Positions 63,285 to 64,000 of a DNA stretch of 64,000 bases are shown here, piece after piece. The notes beneath the pieces are model-generated. The model saw only the letters and a list, made by a program, of their open reading frames with translations, ran no database searches and was not told the origin of the DNA. Origin of the DNA: Ustulina deusta (taxonomy: Eukaryota; Ascomycota; Sordariomycetes; Xylariales; Xylariaceae); contig JAJNNX010000004.1 of NCBI GenBank assembly GCA_023159155.1, positions 1,550,001 through 1,614,000 on the forward strand, written 5' to 3'. The position numbers and the translations under genes are program-made. Each line of letters begins with the position of its first letter. Within the stretch, counting starts at the first letter, position 1.

Positions 63285-64000
63285 CTATTCAATATTTCCT
63301 TCGCCTCCTCAATGCAGCCTTCTTTAGTTTATGTTTCTCTACTAACTCCGGACTTATCTGGTTTTCTAAAACCCACATATCCTTGTCTACTAAACGGCCA
63401 AACTAGCAAATATAGTACTTGATCTTTCTGTGTTGCTTCCGGGTAGCTAATACCTTATCTACTCTAAAACTAATTCCTGTATAATTTTTTTTAAAGCTTT
63501 AAACCAAATTAGCATTAATATCTTTCTATTAAACCTATTAATAGCTTCCGTTTTTTAGCTATCTTAAAAAAAAAAAGTTCTTATTTTAGCGCTCAAGTAT
63601 ATAATTAACTTCGTAATATTTATTAATATTTATAAAATTAAGTTATTAAAAATTAAAGCTTGGATTGGTTGCAGACTTATAAATATTTTCTATTAGGTGC
63701 GTTAGATCTTAGTTATTATAAAAAGCCGGGTTAACTAATTTTATTAGGACTAGTACTACTACTGCTGCCTTTAACTTAGTATAAAAAACAAAAAGTAAAT
63801 CTGCCGGTAATTCTATTATTTTAGATTTACTATAGCTAAATCAAAAGTTTTATTAAAAAATATTACTGTTTAATTTATAAAAAGTTTTAATTAAAAAAAA
63901 ATCTAATAATCTACTAGTAACTATAATTAATTTAGAACAAAAAAATAAGCTTTTAGGCACGCTTAATATAATCAAAAAGTATTTTTATTATTTGTTTTTA
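63280..64000. repeat. Short normal patch then AT-rich RIP block
   Basis: 63,280-63,440 is of normal composition with no recognisable product; from 63,450 to the end the sequence is RIP-type AT-rich. Confidence 0.55.

Noticed and set aside
1..64000. tRNA, rRNA, CRISPR array, telomeric repeat
   Set aside because: None was recognised on reading both strands; the organism is a fungus and no regularly spaced repeats or TTAGGG arrays are present.

Overview
The window looks like part of an accessory, repeat-rich region of a filamentous ascomycete (Pezizomycotina). The reasons are short GT..AG introns of about 48-77 nt with CTRAY-like branch sites, fungal-only gene families (HET, Helo-like-N NACHT-ankyrin, SesB-type esterase with ankyrin repeats, fungal RBR ligase, fungal HNH family), and two compartments: very AT-rich blocks full of TpA with little CpA/TpG, which is the footprint of repeat-induced point mutation (RIP), alternating with gene islands of ordinary composition. 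The species cannot be fixed from the sequence. No telomere repeat, rRNA, tRNA or CRISPR array was seen.

Layout. 1-35.6 kb is almost all RIP-degraded DNA. Recognisable relics are a decayed coding stretch of unknown family (10.7-11.56 kb), a 2.8 kb LTR element with paired LTRs and a perfect 5-bp target duplication (11,782-14,582), the C-terminal half of a fungal HNH-nuclease-type gene (14.7-15.2 kb, minus), a mutated copy of a repeat whose clean copy lies at 36.5 kb, and a dead P-loop GTPase gene with a coiled-coil tail (27.75-28.5 kb, minus). 35.6-40.1 kb is a helicase island: a Pif1-type C-terminal fragment, an inverted duplication, and a three-exon RecQ helicase (minus). 41.0-44.0 kb is a six-exon NACHT-ankyrin (STAND/NLR-like) gene whose frame can be followed to the end, broken only by one donor change and four nonsense changes, all of RIP type. 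45.6-50.1 kb holds a SesB-esterase module and an ankyrin array, probably one gene, heavily mutated at the 5' side and nearly clean at the 3' side. It runs straight into an RBR E3 ligase gene (50.08-51.54 kb) that has two nonsense changes and a lost zinc ligand.

52.2-54.7 kb contains the two best-preserved genes: a 213-residue protein with a PD-(D/E)XK nuclease-like D...ExK...Q pattern (plus) and a three-exon 571-residue fungal protein of unknown function (minus), convergent and 61 bp apart. A 1,925-bp Fot1/pogo-type DNA transposon with matching terminal inverted repeats and TA duplication sits at 56.8-58.7 kb. Next come a truncated HET-domain gene (60.6 kb) and a broken fungal accessory gene (62.75-63.25 kb), ending in another AT-rich block.

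Taken together, the gene islands are dominated by families linked to fungal self/non-self recognition (HET, STAND, SesB, RBR, GTPase), most of them inactivated by transitions rather than indels. The convergent pair at 52-55 kb and the RecQ gene are the ones still able to encode full-length or nearly full-length proteins.
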